Shown: positions 1-6,593 of the stretch, piece by piece
Layout of the letters: every line of letters starts with the position of its first letter
Position numbering within the stretch: position 1 is the stretch's first letter
Assembly (NCBI GenBank): GCA_002490635.1
Contig: DKUJ01000029.1
Coordinates: forward strand, 1-46,858
DNA length: 46,858 nt
Direction: 5' to 3'
Source: Porphyromonadaceae bacterium UBA7207
Lineage (GTDB): Bacteria > Bacteroidota > Bacteroidia > Bacteroidales > Muribaculaceae
The notes under the pieces: generated by a model
Told to the model about the DNA's origin: nothing
Databases searched by the model: none
What the model saw: the letters and a program-made list of their open reading frames with translations, nothing else
Program-made: the position numbers and the translations under genes

Positions 1-334
1 ATTAACTGAGTATCCCTACATTATGTCCGACAAAACGGCAGATATGGTAAACAGCATGCAGATAACTGTGTACCCTTGCCGGAAAGTTTATGTCGACTTC
101 TACGGCGAGCTATACAGCAACGGAATGCTCGCCGGCACGCGCACCAATGTGCCCATGCTCGATGCGAAAATAACATATAAACTCAGCAGTGTCCTGGAGC
201 TGAAGGCTACTGCAACCAATCTGCTTAACCGCGATGCGTACACCGCCACTTCCTATGGCCTTCTGAGCACTACCACCATAACAACGGCCATACGCGGGCG
301 CGAGTTCATGCTGTCGCTGACTTTCAAGAAATGA
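1..334 (+). CDS. TonB-dependent outer-membrane receptor, C-terminal end (partial)
   Basis: The reading frame is open to the left window edge, so only the last ~110 residues are present. They show alternating beta-strand character typical of the end of a TonB-dependent receptor barrel: a strand ending in a YKLSS motif, the family-typical LKATATNLLNRDAY segment (receptors usually carry a 'v.N.fd..Y' element here), and a last strand ending LSLTFKK. In the outer membrane such proteins import substrates using TonB energy. The substrate cannot be judged from this fragment. The stop lies 12 bases before the convergent cupin gene, with no clear terminator between them. Confidence 0.8.
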   Translation, partial: LTEYPYIMSDKTADMVNSMQITVYPCRKVYVDFYGELYSNGMLAGTRTNVPMLDAKITYKLSSVLELKATATNLLNRDAYTATSYGLLSTTTITTAIRGREFMLSLTFKK

Positions 335-346
335 GCAGAAAGTTTC

Positions 347-757
347 TCAGAGCAGGATGGGGCGTTCGGTTATCTCGGCGTCGGTCATGGTGTATGCTCC
401 GAGGCTGTTTTCCAGAGCCTGGATGCAGATGTATGTCATGGGCTCTCCGGAGGTGCATCTGAGGTTGCGGTCGCAACCGGTAGCCACGCGCACCACCGAG
501 CCTTCGGCGACATCGAACACCTGGTCGTCGACCTGGAAACGCCCTGCGCCGGACAGGATTATGTAGTTTTCTTCGTTCTCCTTATGGCTGTGGAAGAACG
601 GTATAGCCTCACCGGAAGGCAATGTTCCGAACGATATTTCACACGAGGAGGCACCGGTGGCATCCTTTACGAACTTCTTGCCTTCGAATCCATGGATATT
701 TCCCACAGTGGCATGGCTGAAGCCATCGCCTTCGGTAACTGTTTTCACTTCGTTCAT
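347..757 (-). CDS. Small cupin-fold protein
   Basis: 136 residues, a single cupin domain. The metal-binding cupin motif 1 is visible as FFHSHKENEENYIILSG (about residues 54-70) and motif 2 follows in the second half (GSVVRVATGCDRNL). The HxH plus glutamate pattern suggests one bound divalent metal. The protein is probably cytosolic because it has no signal peptide. The enzymatic role is unknown; small cupins include isomerases, dioxygenases and sugar or metabolite sensors. It is divergent from an HxlR-family regulator with facing promoters, which suggests that the regulator controls it. This is inference from layout. Confidence 0.8.
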   Translation of the reverse strand: MNEVKTVTEGDGFSHATVGNIHGFEGKKFVKDATGASSCEISFGTLPSGEAIPFFHSHKENEENYIILSGAGRFQVDDQVFDVAEGSVVRVATGCDRNLRCTSGEPMTYICIQALENSLGAYTMTDAEITERPILL

Positions 758-782
758 TTTTGGGTCTATTAAGAGTGATTAT

Positions 783-790
783 TAACTTTG
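783..790 (+). promoter_or_regulatory. Promoter for HxlR regulator gene
   Basis: TAACTTTG matches the Bacteroidetes -7 consensus TAnnTTTG. A TTTG at 759-762 lies 20 bases upstream as the -33 element. Transcription would start near 796, giving a leader of about 100 nt that contains the short hairpin CGCTATC/GATAGCG (802-808 with 814-820). Confidence 0.6.
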
Positions 791-820
791 CAGCAGCAAG
801 CCGCTATCTTTTCGATAGCG

Positions 821-828
821 CAAAATTA
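821..828 (-). promoter_or_regulatory. Promoter for cupin gene
   Basis: Read on the minus strand this is TAATTTTG, a match to the -7 box TAnnTTTG, with TTTG (848-845) 16 bases upstream. It fires toward the cupin gene and overlaps in territory with the opposing promoter at 783-790, so one regulator could control both. Confidence 0.55.
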
Positions 829-852
829 AACCACATCTACATAACAAACAAC

Positions 853-891
853 AAGTTACCAAAATGTGCAACACTTACCCTCCGGTAACTT
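853..891. promoter_or_regulatory. Inverted repeat, possible HxlR operator
   Basis: AAGTTACC (853-860) and GGTAACTT (884-891) form a perfect 8-base inverted repeat separated by 23 bases, ending just before the HxlR start codon at 901. A further half-site-like ACTTACC lies between them. HxlR proteins are dimers that bind dyads near their own and divergent genes, so this is a plausible operator. Binding is inferred. Confidence 0.4.
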
Positions 892-900
892 TTTTTGAAA

Positions 901-1287
901 ATGAAGAAGTTGGAACTGAAAGAAAATTTAGAAAAATTCACCTGCGTGGATTCATGCCCCATCAGAAATGTGATTTCCCGCTTTTCCGGCAAATGGTCCA
1001 TGCTTGTTCTGTGTGTCCTCTCCGAGAACGAAGCCACACGCTTCAATGCTATCGGAAAGGCCATCCCCGACATCTCTCCTAAGGTATTGACCGACACGCT
1101 GCGCAATCTCGAAAATTCCGGCCTGGTTTCCCGCCGGCTTTATGCCGAAATTCCGCCTCGCACGGAATATTCCCTCACCGGCCTTGGCCGCAGCCTTATG
1201 CCGCACATCACCGGACTTGTGGCATGGGCACTCGAAAACTACGGAAACATGAAAAACCGTGAATGCCGCGAAAAGCCATCCTTTTAA
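901..1287 (+). CDS. HxlR-family winged-helix transcriptional regulator
   Basis: About 128 residues from the ATG at 901 (a TTG two codons upstream is less likely). The sequence has the HxlR hallmark CPIRNVISRFSGKWSMLVL near the N-terminus, where the leading cysteine can be redox- or thiol-reactive, followed by the winged helix: RFNAIGKAIPDISPKVLTDTL recognition region, then RRLYAEIPPRTEYSLTGLG as the wing. HxlR proteins act as dimeric repressors or activators, often sensing electrophiles or aldehydes. The divergent cupin gene is the obvious candidate target. A terminator follows directly. Confidence 0.9.
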   Translation: MKKLELKENLEKFTCVDSCPIRNVISRFSGKWSMLVLCVLSENEATRFNAIGKAIPDISPKVLTDTLRNLENSGLVSRRLYAEIPPRTEYSLTGLGRSLMPHITGLVAWALENYGNMKNRECREKPSF

Positions 1288-1304
1288 CTGTCGGAAAACA
1301 GACA

Positions 1305-1348
1305 AGGCCGTGCAGCGGATATGCAATCGCTGCGCGGCCTCAGTTTTT
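1305..1348 (+). terminator. Rho-independent terminator after HxlR gene
   Basis: AGGCCGTGCAGCG (1305-1317) pairs with CGCTGCGCGGCCT (1328-1340) with one G-T wobble and a 10-base loop, followed by a T-rich run (1344-1348). It sits between two convergent genes and may also act on the reverse-strand DUF2807 transcript. Confidence 0.8.
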
Positions 1349-1363
1349 ATCTTACGGCTACTA

Positions 1364-2152
1364 TCAGTTATTGATTGAACCGCCGGTGGAAGCGCTCCTC
1401 CTGAGCGTATTACCCGAAACATTAATCACACCACCGGTAGTGGCTGATGCCTTGCCGCCGCCAAAGGTAACACCCTGTGCGTTGATTACACCGCCTGTGG
1501 TGGCTTCCAGATCGCCGTAGTTGATATTGCCCTGGTGGATATTCACCACACCTCCGGTAGTGATATCGGCTTCCAGTTTGGCAGCTTTAAGTGTGTTCAG
1601 AGTAACCACTCCACCGGTCGAGACTTCCGTCTCGACATCTTCCGAAACCATGGCATTGTTCACCGTGACAACACCGGCAGTGGAGGCTTCGAAGGAAGCA
1701 TCGGCGGCCGTGAGCGACGGCACCAGAATCTGGGCCGCGGTGTTCGCTTCAGCGGAAAAGTCGTGAACATTCAAGTTGCCGTCCACCTGGATGATACCCG
1801 ACACGGATGCCTCGAAATCGTCGACAGCAGGGGCGCTTACAGTAACAGTGACTACCGGACCGGACGACATCTCGATCTGGATATCGCGGTCGATGCGGCA
1901 CTCAAGGTCGCCGTCGTGAACCCGCACCTTCACATACGGCATTATGTTGTCGGGAGCGCTTATAGTCACCGGGCCTGCGGCTCCGGGGGTGTACACCACC
2001 TTCACACGCGAAGCTTCAATGCCGTCGAAGTTTCCCACGTTCATCGTCTTGGTGACCATGTTCGACGACGGGCGCAGATGGTTGTTCGTCATGGCGCATG
2101 ACGGCATTACCGACAGAGCCAGCACAGAGAATGCAATTGCAAAATGTTTCAT
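1364..2152 (-). CDS. DUF2807 (head GIN domain) exported protein
   Basis: 262 residues. The N-terminus is a signal peptide (MKHFAIAFSVLALSVMPSC); Cys19 could be a weak lipobox cysteine. The mature part fits the DUF2807 'auto-transporter adhesin head GIN' family: a start of the GNFDGIEASRVKVVYTPG type, then short beta strands. From about residue 150 a motif of the form TTGGV(V/I) recurs six or more times, which predicts a right-handed beta-helix or solenoid. Such proteins are common, mostly uncharacterised envelope proteins of Bacteroidetes. No canonical -7 box was found upstream. Confidence 0.85.
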   Translation of the reverse strand: MKHFAIAFSVLALSVMPSCAMTNNHLRPSSNMVTKTMNVGNFDGIEASRVKVVYTPGAAGPVTISAPDNIMPYVKVRVHDGDLECRIDRDIQIEMSSGPVVTVTVSAPAVDDFEASVSGIIQVDGNLNVHDFSAEANTAAQILVPSLTAADASFEASTAGVVTVNNAMVSEDVETEVSTGGVVTLNTLKAAKLEADITTGGVVNIHQGNINYGDLEATTGGVINAQGVTFGGGKASATTGGVINVSGNTLRRSASTGGSINN

Positions 2153-2243
2153 TACATCAATCGTTTTGGTGATTCCTTATATATAAGACACCGGCAATGC
2201 CGGAAAGTTACACTCCCCGGCATGCCGGTTGAAAATAAAATCC

Positions 2244-2251
2244 TAAATTTG
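2244..2251 (+). promoter_or_regulatory. Promoter for methyltransferase operon
   Basis: TAAATTTG matches the -7 consensus and lies 43 bases before the methyltransferase ATG. Two CCGGCA(A)TGCCGG palindromes (2191-2203, 2217-2228) lie immediately upstream, where an operator could act. The -33 element is not clear. Confidence 0.45.
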
Positions 2252-2294
2252 CATACAGGCGCCGCACCACAGCATCCGCGGCGCAAGCACCGCA

Positions 2295-2840
2295 ATGAAG
2301 AAAAAAACAATCTGGGACATGGGACGCGCCACGATAGGCCAGTTCCGGCAGGCCGACAAAGCCCCGCTGGCTCTGGTGGTGGACAATGTCCGCTCCCTCA
2401 ACAATATAGGTTCGATGTTCCGCACCGCCGACGGATTCGCCGCCAGCGCTGTCGTGCTATGCGGAATAAGCGCCTGCCCACCGTCGCCTGAAATCCACAA
2501 AACGGCACTCGGCGCCGAAGAATCGATGGCATGGCAGTACTTCGCTTCCACCGCCGACGCCATCGCCGCCCTGCGCGAACAGGGCTGGACCATCGTGTGC
2601 CTCGAACAGGTTGTCGGCAGCCTGTCGCTGACCGATTTCGTCCCGGAAGCCGGCAAACGCTACGCCATTGTGGTGGGCAACGAGGTCGACGGCGTCGATT
2701 CTGCCGTTGTCGATTCCGCCGACATATGGCTCGAGATTCCACAGAGCGGCACCAAGCATTCCCTCAACGTAGCCGTATCTGCGGCACTGGCCATGTGGCC
2801 GGTGTACCGCACATGGCTGAGCAACACATCCATGCAATGA
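2295..2840 (+). CDS. SpoU/TrmH-family RNA 2'-O-methyltransferase
   Basis: 181 residues, a minimal SPOUT fold without an N-terminal RNA-binding extension. The three SpoU motifs are visible: NNIGSMFRTADGF (motif 1), IVVGNEVDGV (motif 2) and IPQSGTKHSLNVAVSAALAMW (motif 3, knot and SAM binding). It should methylate a ribose 2'-OH in tRNA or rRNA using S-adenosylmethionine; the exact nucleotide cannot be read from sequence. It is the first gene of a four-gene operon, and its stop overlaps the next start (ATGA). Confidence 0.9.
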   Translation: MKKKTIWDMGRATIGQFRQADKAPLALVVDNVRSLNNIGSMFRTADGFAASAVVLCGISACPPSPEIHKTALGAEESMAWQYFASTADAIAALREQGWTIVCLEQVVGSLSLTDFVPEAGKRYAIVVGNEVDGVDSAVVDSADIWLEIPQSGTKHSLNVAVSAALAMWPVYRTWLSNTSMQ

Positions 2841-3760
2841 CACTCACCACCGCACCGGTAAAATTCCCCGCACCCATCGAAAAGGGCGACACAATAGCGA
2901 TATGCTCACCCGCCGGCCCTGTCGACCCCGCTAAAGTGGCAGGAGCCGTGGCTGTGCTCGAACAGCAGGGATGGCGCACCAAAGTGATGCCGCATGCACT
3001 TGGCTCGCACGGCAACTTCAGCGGCACCGCCGACGAACGGTATGCCGACATGGCCGCCGCCCTCACCGACCCCGAGGTGCGCGCCGTGCTGTGCTCGCGC
3101 GGCGGCTACGGCGTGGTACACATCATGGACCGCCTTGCCCGCCTGCCGCTTGCCGACGACCCCAAATGGGTGATAGGTTTCTCCGACATCTCCGCCATGC
3201 ATGCACTCATGGCCAGCAAAGGTGTGGCAAGTATCCATTCGCCCATGGCAGCACAGATTATGAAAGGGACATCCGATGCCGACACCGCATCGCTCTTCGG
3301 CATCCTGCGCGGCGAACGGCCTGCCTACGTTTTCCCATCCCATGAATTCGACCGACGCGGCATAGCGTCGGGACGACTTTTCGGCGGCAATCTTGCCGTG
3401 CTGGCCGAACTGATATCGACACCCTACGACATAATCGTCCCCGACAGCATACTTTTCCTTGAGGATGTGGCAGAACCCATCTACAAAATCGAGCGCATCT
3501 TCTACCAGCTGAGGCTCTCGGGAGTGCTCGGACGCCTTCGCGGCCTTATTGTAGGGCAGTTCACCGAATACCGGCCCGACCGCAACTACACCGACATGGA
3601 ATCCATGATCCGGGATGCCACCGCCGGCTGCAACTATCCCATCGCTTTCGGTGTGCCCATAGGACATGTCGACCACAACCTGCCGGTGATAGAATCGGCG
3701 GAAGTAACCCTCAAGGTAAGCCCCTCCGGCACCAATTCGCTGATTTTCCACCGCAGCTGA
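2837..3760 (+). CDS. LD-carboxypeptidase (peptidase family S66)
   Basis: 307 residues from the ATG at 2837, which overlaps the upstream stop; the reading frame stays open further upstream but has no family homology there. LD-carboxypeptidases remove the terminal D-alanine from muropeptide tetrapeptides during murein recycling. The catalytic triad is in place: Ser116 in GFSDIS, the Glu of FLEDVAE (about 209) and His277 in GHVDHN. SRGGYG (88-93) is the family's N-terminal glycine motif. No signal peptide was seen, so cytosolic action is expected. Confidence 0.92.
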   Translation: MTLTTAPVKFPAPIEKGDTIAICSPAGPVDPAKVAGAVAVLEQQGWRTKVMPHALGSHGNFSGTADERYADMAAALTDPEVRAVLCSRGGYGVVHIMDRLARLPLADDPKWVIGFSDISAMHALMASKGVASIHSPMAAQIMKGTSDADTASLFGILRGERPAYVFPSHEFDRRGIASGRLFGGNLAVLAELISTPYDIIVPDSILFLEDVAEPIYKIERIFYQLRLSGVLGRLRGLIVGQFTEYRPDRNYTDMESMIRDATAGCNYPIAFGVPIGHVDHNLPVIESAEVTLKVSPSGTNSLIFHRS

Positions 3761-3765
3761 CCACT

Positions 3766-5025
3766 ATGAGCCATGCGTGGCACATCGCCGTATTATTGCT
3801 GACAGCCTGCCTTTTCACCGGCTGCAGTCCTTCGGATGAGCCAGCACCCGGGCCTCGACCCGGCGATGACCCGCAACAGCCTGCCATACCGGCAACATTG
3901 CGTTTTGTTCCGGCATCAACGGAAATCACAACCTCAGGCGCACCATGCGACACCCGGCTGACACTCTCGCTGGTGCGCGAAGGCGCCAACCTGCCCGACA
4001 CCTCCTATGTGCTCGGCGCCGACGACCGGTGGAATATCATAAGCCACCTGCCTGCGGCCGTTTTCCGACGCGGACAGACAAGCGTTAATCTCGACATCGG
4101 CATCGCCGCCAGCCCCGGAGCCGGACAGACACTGCAAGCAAGAATTCTGGCATACCCGGCACCAGGTTTCGCCCCTGCCGAAGCCTCCGTGAGCATAACC
4201 GGAATAGACTCCTGGACCGCCGCCGGCACCGCCCTGCTCGTAAGCGGAAGCCTCGTCCGGCGACTGGACATGCACCGACAGACCATCGCCGGCAGAAGCC
4301 ATATCCGCGCGACGGATTCCGAAGGCGAAGTGCTGCGGCAGTTCATCGTCGAGGCCGACGGCACCCTGAGCATCGCCGGCATCCGCGGGCTTCCTGCCGG
4401 ATACATCTCGGCCACCACAGCCGAAAACGCCGACGAAAACATGCGCCGCAGATTCCCGGTTCTGGCTCTTCCATCCGTCGGAAACCGGACAGAGGGATGG
4501 TACGGACTGAACATGGTCTATACCGACCAATCCGGCAACAACATACCACATTACGAAATCATCGTCGCCGACAACACTCCCGGCTGGAGCGAGGCCTTCG
4601 CATGCACATTCGTAGATGGCTGGCTCGCTCCCGTGGTAAGCTTTGAGGCCCGCCCGCCGATGGTCGCATCCGAAAACCCGTGGGCTGTGCCCATGCAACG
4701 CAGCACTGCCTGTCCCTCGCGGTTCCGGCTCATCGGCATCTACCGCGGCGGCTCACCGCTATCGCCGCTCAACAGCGCCGCTGCTCCCGGCATCGTGTCG
4801 CTGACAGTCGGCGACGGCATAGTGGAAATTCCGCCGCAGGAAGCCGGCTTCGCCAGCACCACTCTCTTCTCGGCGCCATTTGTCATCGGCGGCTCCGGAA
4901 CGGCAACTGCCGACGGAAACACAGCGACCGCCACTGTGCCGCTGCCGATGCACAACGCTTATGGCGCCTACGGAACCACCTGGGCACAACCCGTTCCGGC
5001 GGTACTGCGCTGGAACATGAAATAG
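3766..5025 (+). CDS. Lipoprotein of unknown function
   Basis: 419 residues, starting 5 bases after the carboxypeptidase stop. The N-terminus is a lipoprotein signal with lipobox LFTGC (Cys20), followed by an acidic, Pro-rich linker (SPSDEPAPGP...) that resembles a Bacteroidetes surface-export signal, so it may be exposed on the cell surface. The rest is predicted beta-rich, with an Ig-like or BACON-like start (LRFVPASTEITTSG) and no catalytic motif I recognise. Function is unknown. The operon places it with a murein-recycling enzyme, but this could be chance. Confidence 0.75.
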   Translation: MSHAWHIAVLLLTACLFTGCSPSDEPAPGPRPGDDPQQPAIPATLRFVPASTEITTSGAPCDTRLTLSLVREGANLPDTSYVLGADDRWNIISHLPAAVFRRGQTSVNLDIGIAASPGAGQTLQARILAYPAPGFAPAEASVSITGIDSWTAAGTALLVSGSLVRRLDMHRQTIAGRSHIRATDSEGEVLRQFIVEADGTLSIAGIRGLPAGYISATTAENADENMRRRFPVLALPSVGNRTEGWYGLNMVYTDQSGNNIPHYEIIVADNTPGWSEAFACTFVDGWLAPVVSFEARPPMVASENPWAVPMQRSTACPSRFRLIGIYRGGSPLSPLNSAAAPGIVSLTVGDGIVEIPPQEAGFASTTLFSAPFVIGGSGTATADGNTATATVPLPMHNAYGAYGTTWAQPVPAVLRWNMK

Positions 5026-5056
5026 ATACTCCGACTTATACTATATCCTCGCACAC

Positions 5057-5467
5057 ATGAACCATATCGACGTAAATATTATCCGCGGCCTGCTCGACAA
5101 GGCCAATATTTCCTCGCGCATCGACGAAGACGGCGACATTGTAGTAGTACAGGCCGCCGACGCCGATTTCAAACACGACGTCGTAATCTACATAATAGTG
5201 CACAACAACCGGCTGAGCTTCGCCGCCGGCGCCCCTGAATACGAACCCTCGCGCGACCCTTACCGACTGGCTAACCGCAACAACTGCCGACACAGCATGC
5301 CCACAGCCGTGGTACGCGCCAACCAGATAAGGATGGAATGCTCATTCCTGCTCGACGAGGAAGTATCCACCGAATATGTGATTCAGAACTGCATACGCAT
5401 GCCATTGGGCGCGATATGGAACGCCTTCATAAACCTCGAACGCGACGACGAGGAGAATCCGCTCTGA
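5057..5467 (+). CDS. YbjN-domain protein
   Basis: 136 residues, cytosolic. It resembles the YbjN / 'putative bacterial sensory transduction regulator' fold, which is related to type III secretion chaperones: an N-terminal helix (VNIIRGLLDKANISSRIDEDGD), a beta sheet, and a C-terminal helix. Members are small acidic proteins of unclear role in stress and motility. It is the last gene of the operon. Its final 41 bases overlap the 3' end of the convergent esterase gene, and no terminator separates them. Confidence 0.6.
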   Translation: MNHIDVNIIRGLLDKANISSRIDEDGDIVVVQAADADFKHDVVIYIIVHNNRLSFAAGAPEYEPSRDPYRLANRNNCRHSMPTAVVRANQIRMECSFLLDEEVSTEYVIQNCIRMPLGAIWNAFINLERDDEENPL

Positions 5468-6461
5468 CATCGCAAGCGTGGATGAAAGCGGAAGCCTCCG
5501 ACACGGCATAGCCGAACGCCGCCGCCTGCCCCGGAACGGTTATGAACAGATGCACCGAACCGGGCACCAGCCGGTACTCCACTTTGTTGCCAAGCCGCCG
5601 CAGGCGGTCGGCAAAATCTGCGCCCTGGTCTCTCAGAATATCGCGGTCCGCAGCCACCATCAATGTGGGCGGCAGTGTTTTCAGCACATCGTCGGAAGCC
5701 TCGGCCGGCGACACCAGAGGATTGTGTATGTCTGATGTGTAAGCCTCGTTAAAGGCTTCCATAAGGCCGCTGTCGAGTCCGAAACCGTCTCCGAACTCTT
5801 TCCAGCTCGAAGAATTATCGGCATAGGCTTTGGTGACAGGATAAAATGCCACCATGCTTTTGAATGTATCCCGCGGAAAACTCATTGCTGTGGCAATCGC
5901 CAGGTTGCCGCCGGAGCTGTCGCCCCCCAAAGAAATGCTGCTACACTTCCACCGGTCGAGATTGGCTGCCGCCGTATCCACAGCGGCCATACAGTCGTCC
6001 AGTCCCTCCGGATAGCCATGCTCGGGAGCAAGGCGGTAGTCCACCGCAAGAACGGCAATGCCATTGCCGGCCATAGCCGCACAGAATCGCGAGCAGCTGT
6101 TTATGCTTCCTATGGTCCATCCGCCGCCATGTAAATATATCAGTAGAGGGATGGTGTCGTTGTCATACCTGATGTCTCTGAAAAGCGCGAGATTGCCGCC
6201 CACATTCATCCGCCTTATTCCCGCCGGCAGTTCGGGGATGCTGTTACGCGAATTTCTTACGCCATCAAGCGACTCAGTGTCACCGGCAATGGCCATGCGT
6301 ATTGCACCGGCCTGGTTTTCCTGGAGTTTTGCCGGCATGTCCGACAGAAACGAATCGGCTTCCCTGCGATATGTATCGTCGGAACCATGCGCCTCTGTTG
6401 CCGTTATCAGCAATGCGGCCGCTGCCATTGCCAGAATGATGTATCTGTTTATGTATTTCAT
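5427..6461 (-). CDS. Exported alpha/beta hydrolase (HSL-type esterase)
   Basis: 344 residues from the ATG at 6461; an upstream in-frame ATG at 6509 is rejected because the signal peptide (MKYINRYIILAMAAAALL...) begins at 6461. The oxyanion motif HGGGW is at about 111-115. The nucleophile elbow is GDSSGGN (Ser182), where the family usually has GDSAGG. The acid is in the DRDILRDQGADFADRL region and the histidine in VHLF. Hormone-sensitive-lipase-like esterases cleave short acyl esters or acetylated sugars; this one should act in the periplasm. The substrate is unknown. The 3' end runs antisense over the YbjN gene. Confidence 0.88.
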   Translation of the reverse strand: MKYINRYIILAMAAAALLITATEAHGSDDTYRREADSFLSDMPAKLQENQAGAIRMAIAGDTESLDGVRNSRNSIPELPAGIRRMNVGGNLALFRDIRYDNDTIPLLIYLHGGGWTIGSINSCSRFCAAMAGNGIAVLAVDYRLAPEHGYPEGLDDCMAAVDTAAANLDRWKCSSISLGGDSSGGNLAIATAMSFPRDTFKSMVAFYPVTKAYADNSSSWKEFGDGFGLDSGLMEAFNEAYTSDIHNPLVSPAEASDDVLKTLPPTLMVAADRDILRDQGADFADRLRRLGNKVEYRLVPGSVHLFITVPGQAAAFGYAVSEASAFIHACDVRADSPRRRVRGL

Positions 6462-6482
6462 CCGGAAATTTTGATAACGGAA

Positions 6483-6490
6483 CAAATATA
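6483..6490 (-). promoter_or_regulatory. Promoter for esterase gene
   Basis: On the minus strand this reads TATATTTG, a match to the TAnnTTTG -7 box, 22 bases upstream of the esterase ATG. It lies just downstream of the terminator of the preceding operon, so the esterase probably has its own transcript. Confidence 0.5.
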
Positions 6491-6533
6491 CATTATTCCC
6501 GGCATTCAATCATACTCTATGTTCACATATCAA

Positions 6534-6570
6534 AAAAGATGCTGCGCCCGGTTGGGACACAGCATCTTTT
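6534..6570 (-). terminator. Terminator of the RCC1/PKD operon
   Basis: AAAAGATGCTG (6534-6544) pairs perfectly with CAGCATCTTTT (6560-6570), an 11-bp stem with a 15-base loop. On the minus strand the hairpin runs into TTTTTT. It is 24 bases beyond the stop of the RCC1-repeat gene. Confidence 0.85.
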
Positions 6571-6593
6571 GATATATCGGGAAAAGTGCGGAC

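Noticed and set aside
2531..2836. Upstream extension of the LD-carboxypeptidase frame
   Set aside because: It runs through the methyltransferase gene with Arg-rich, non-homologous sequence; the real start at 2837 overlaps the stop as in the other operon joints.
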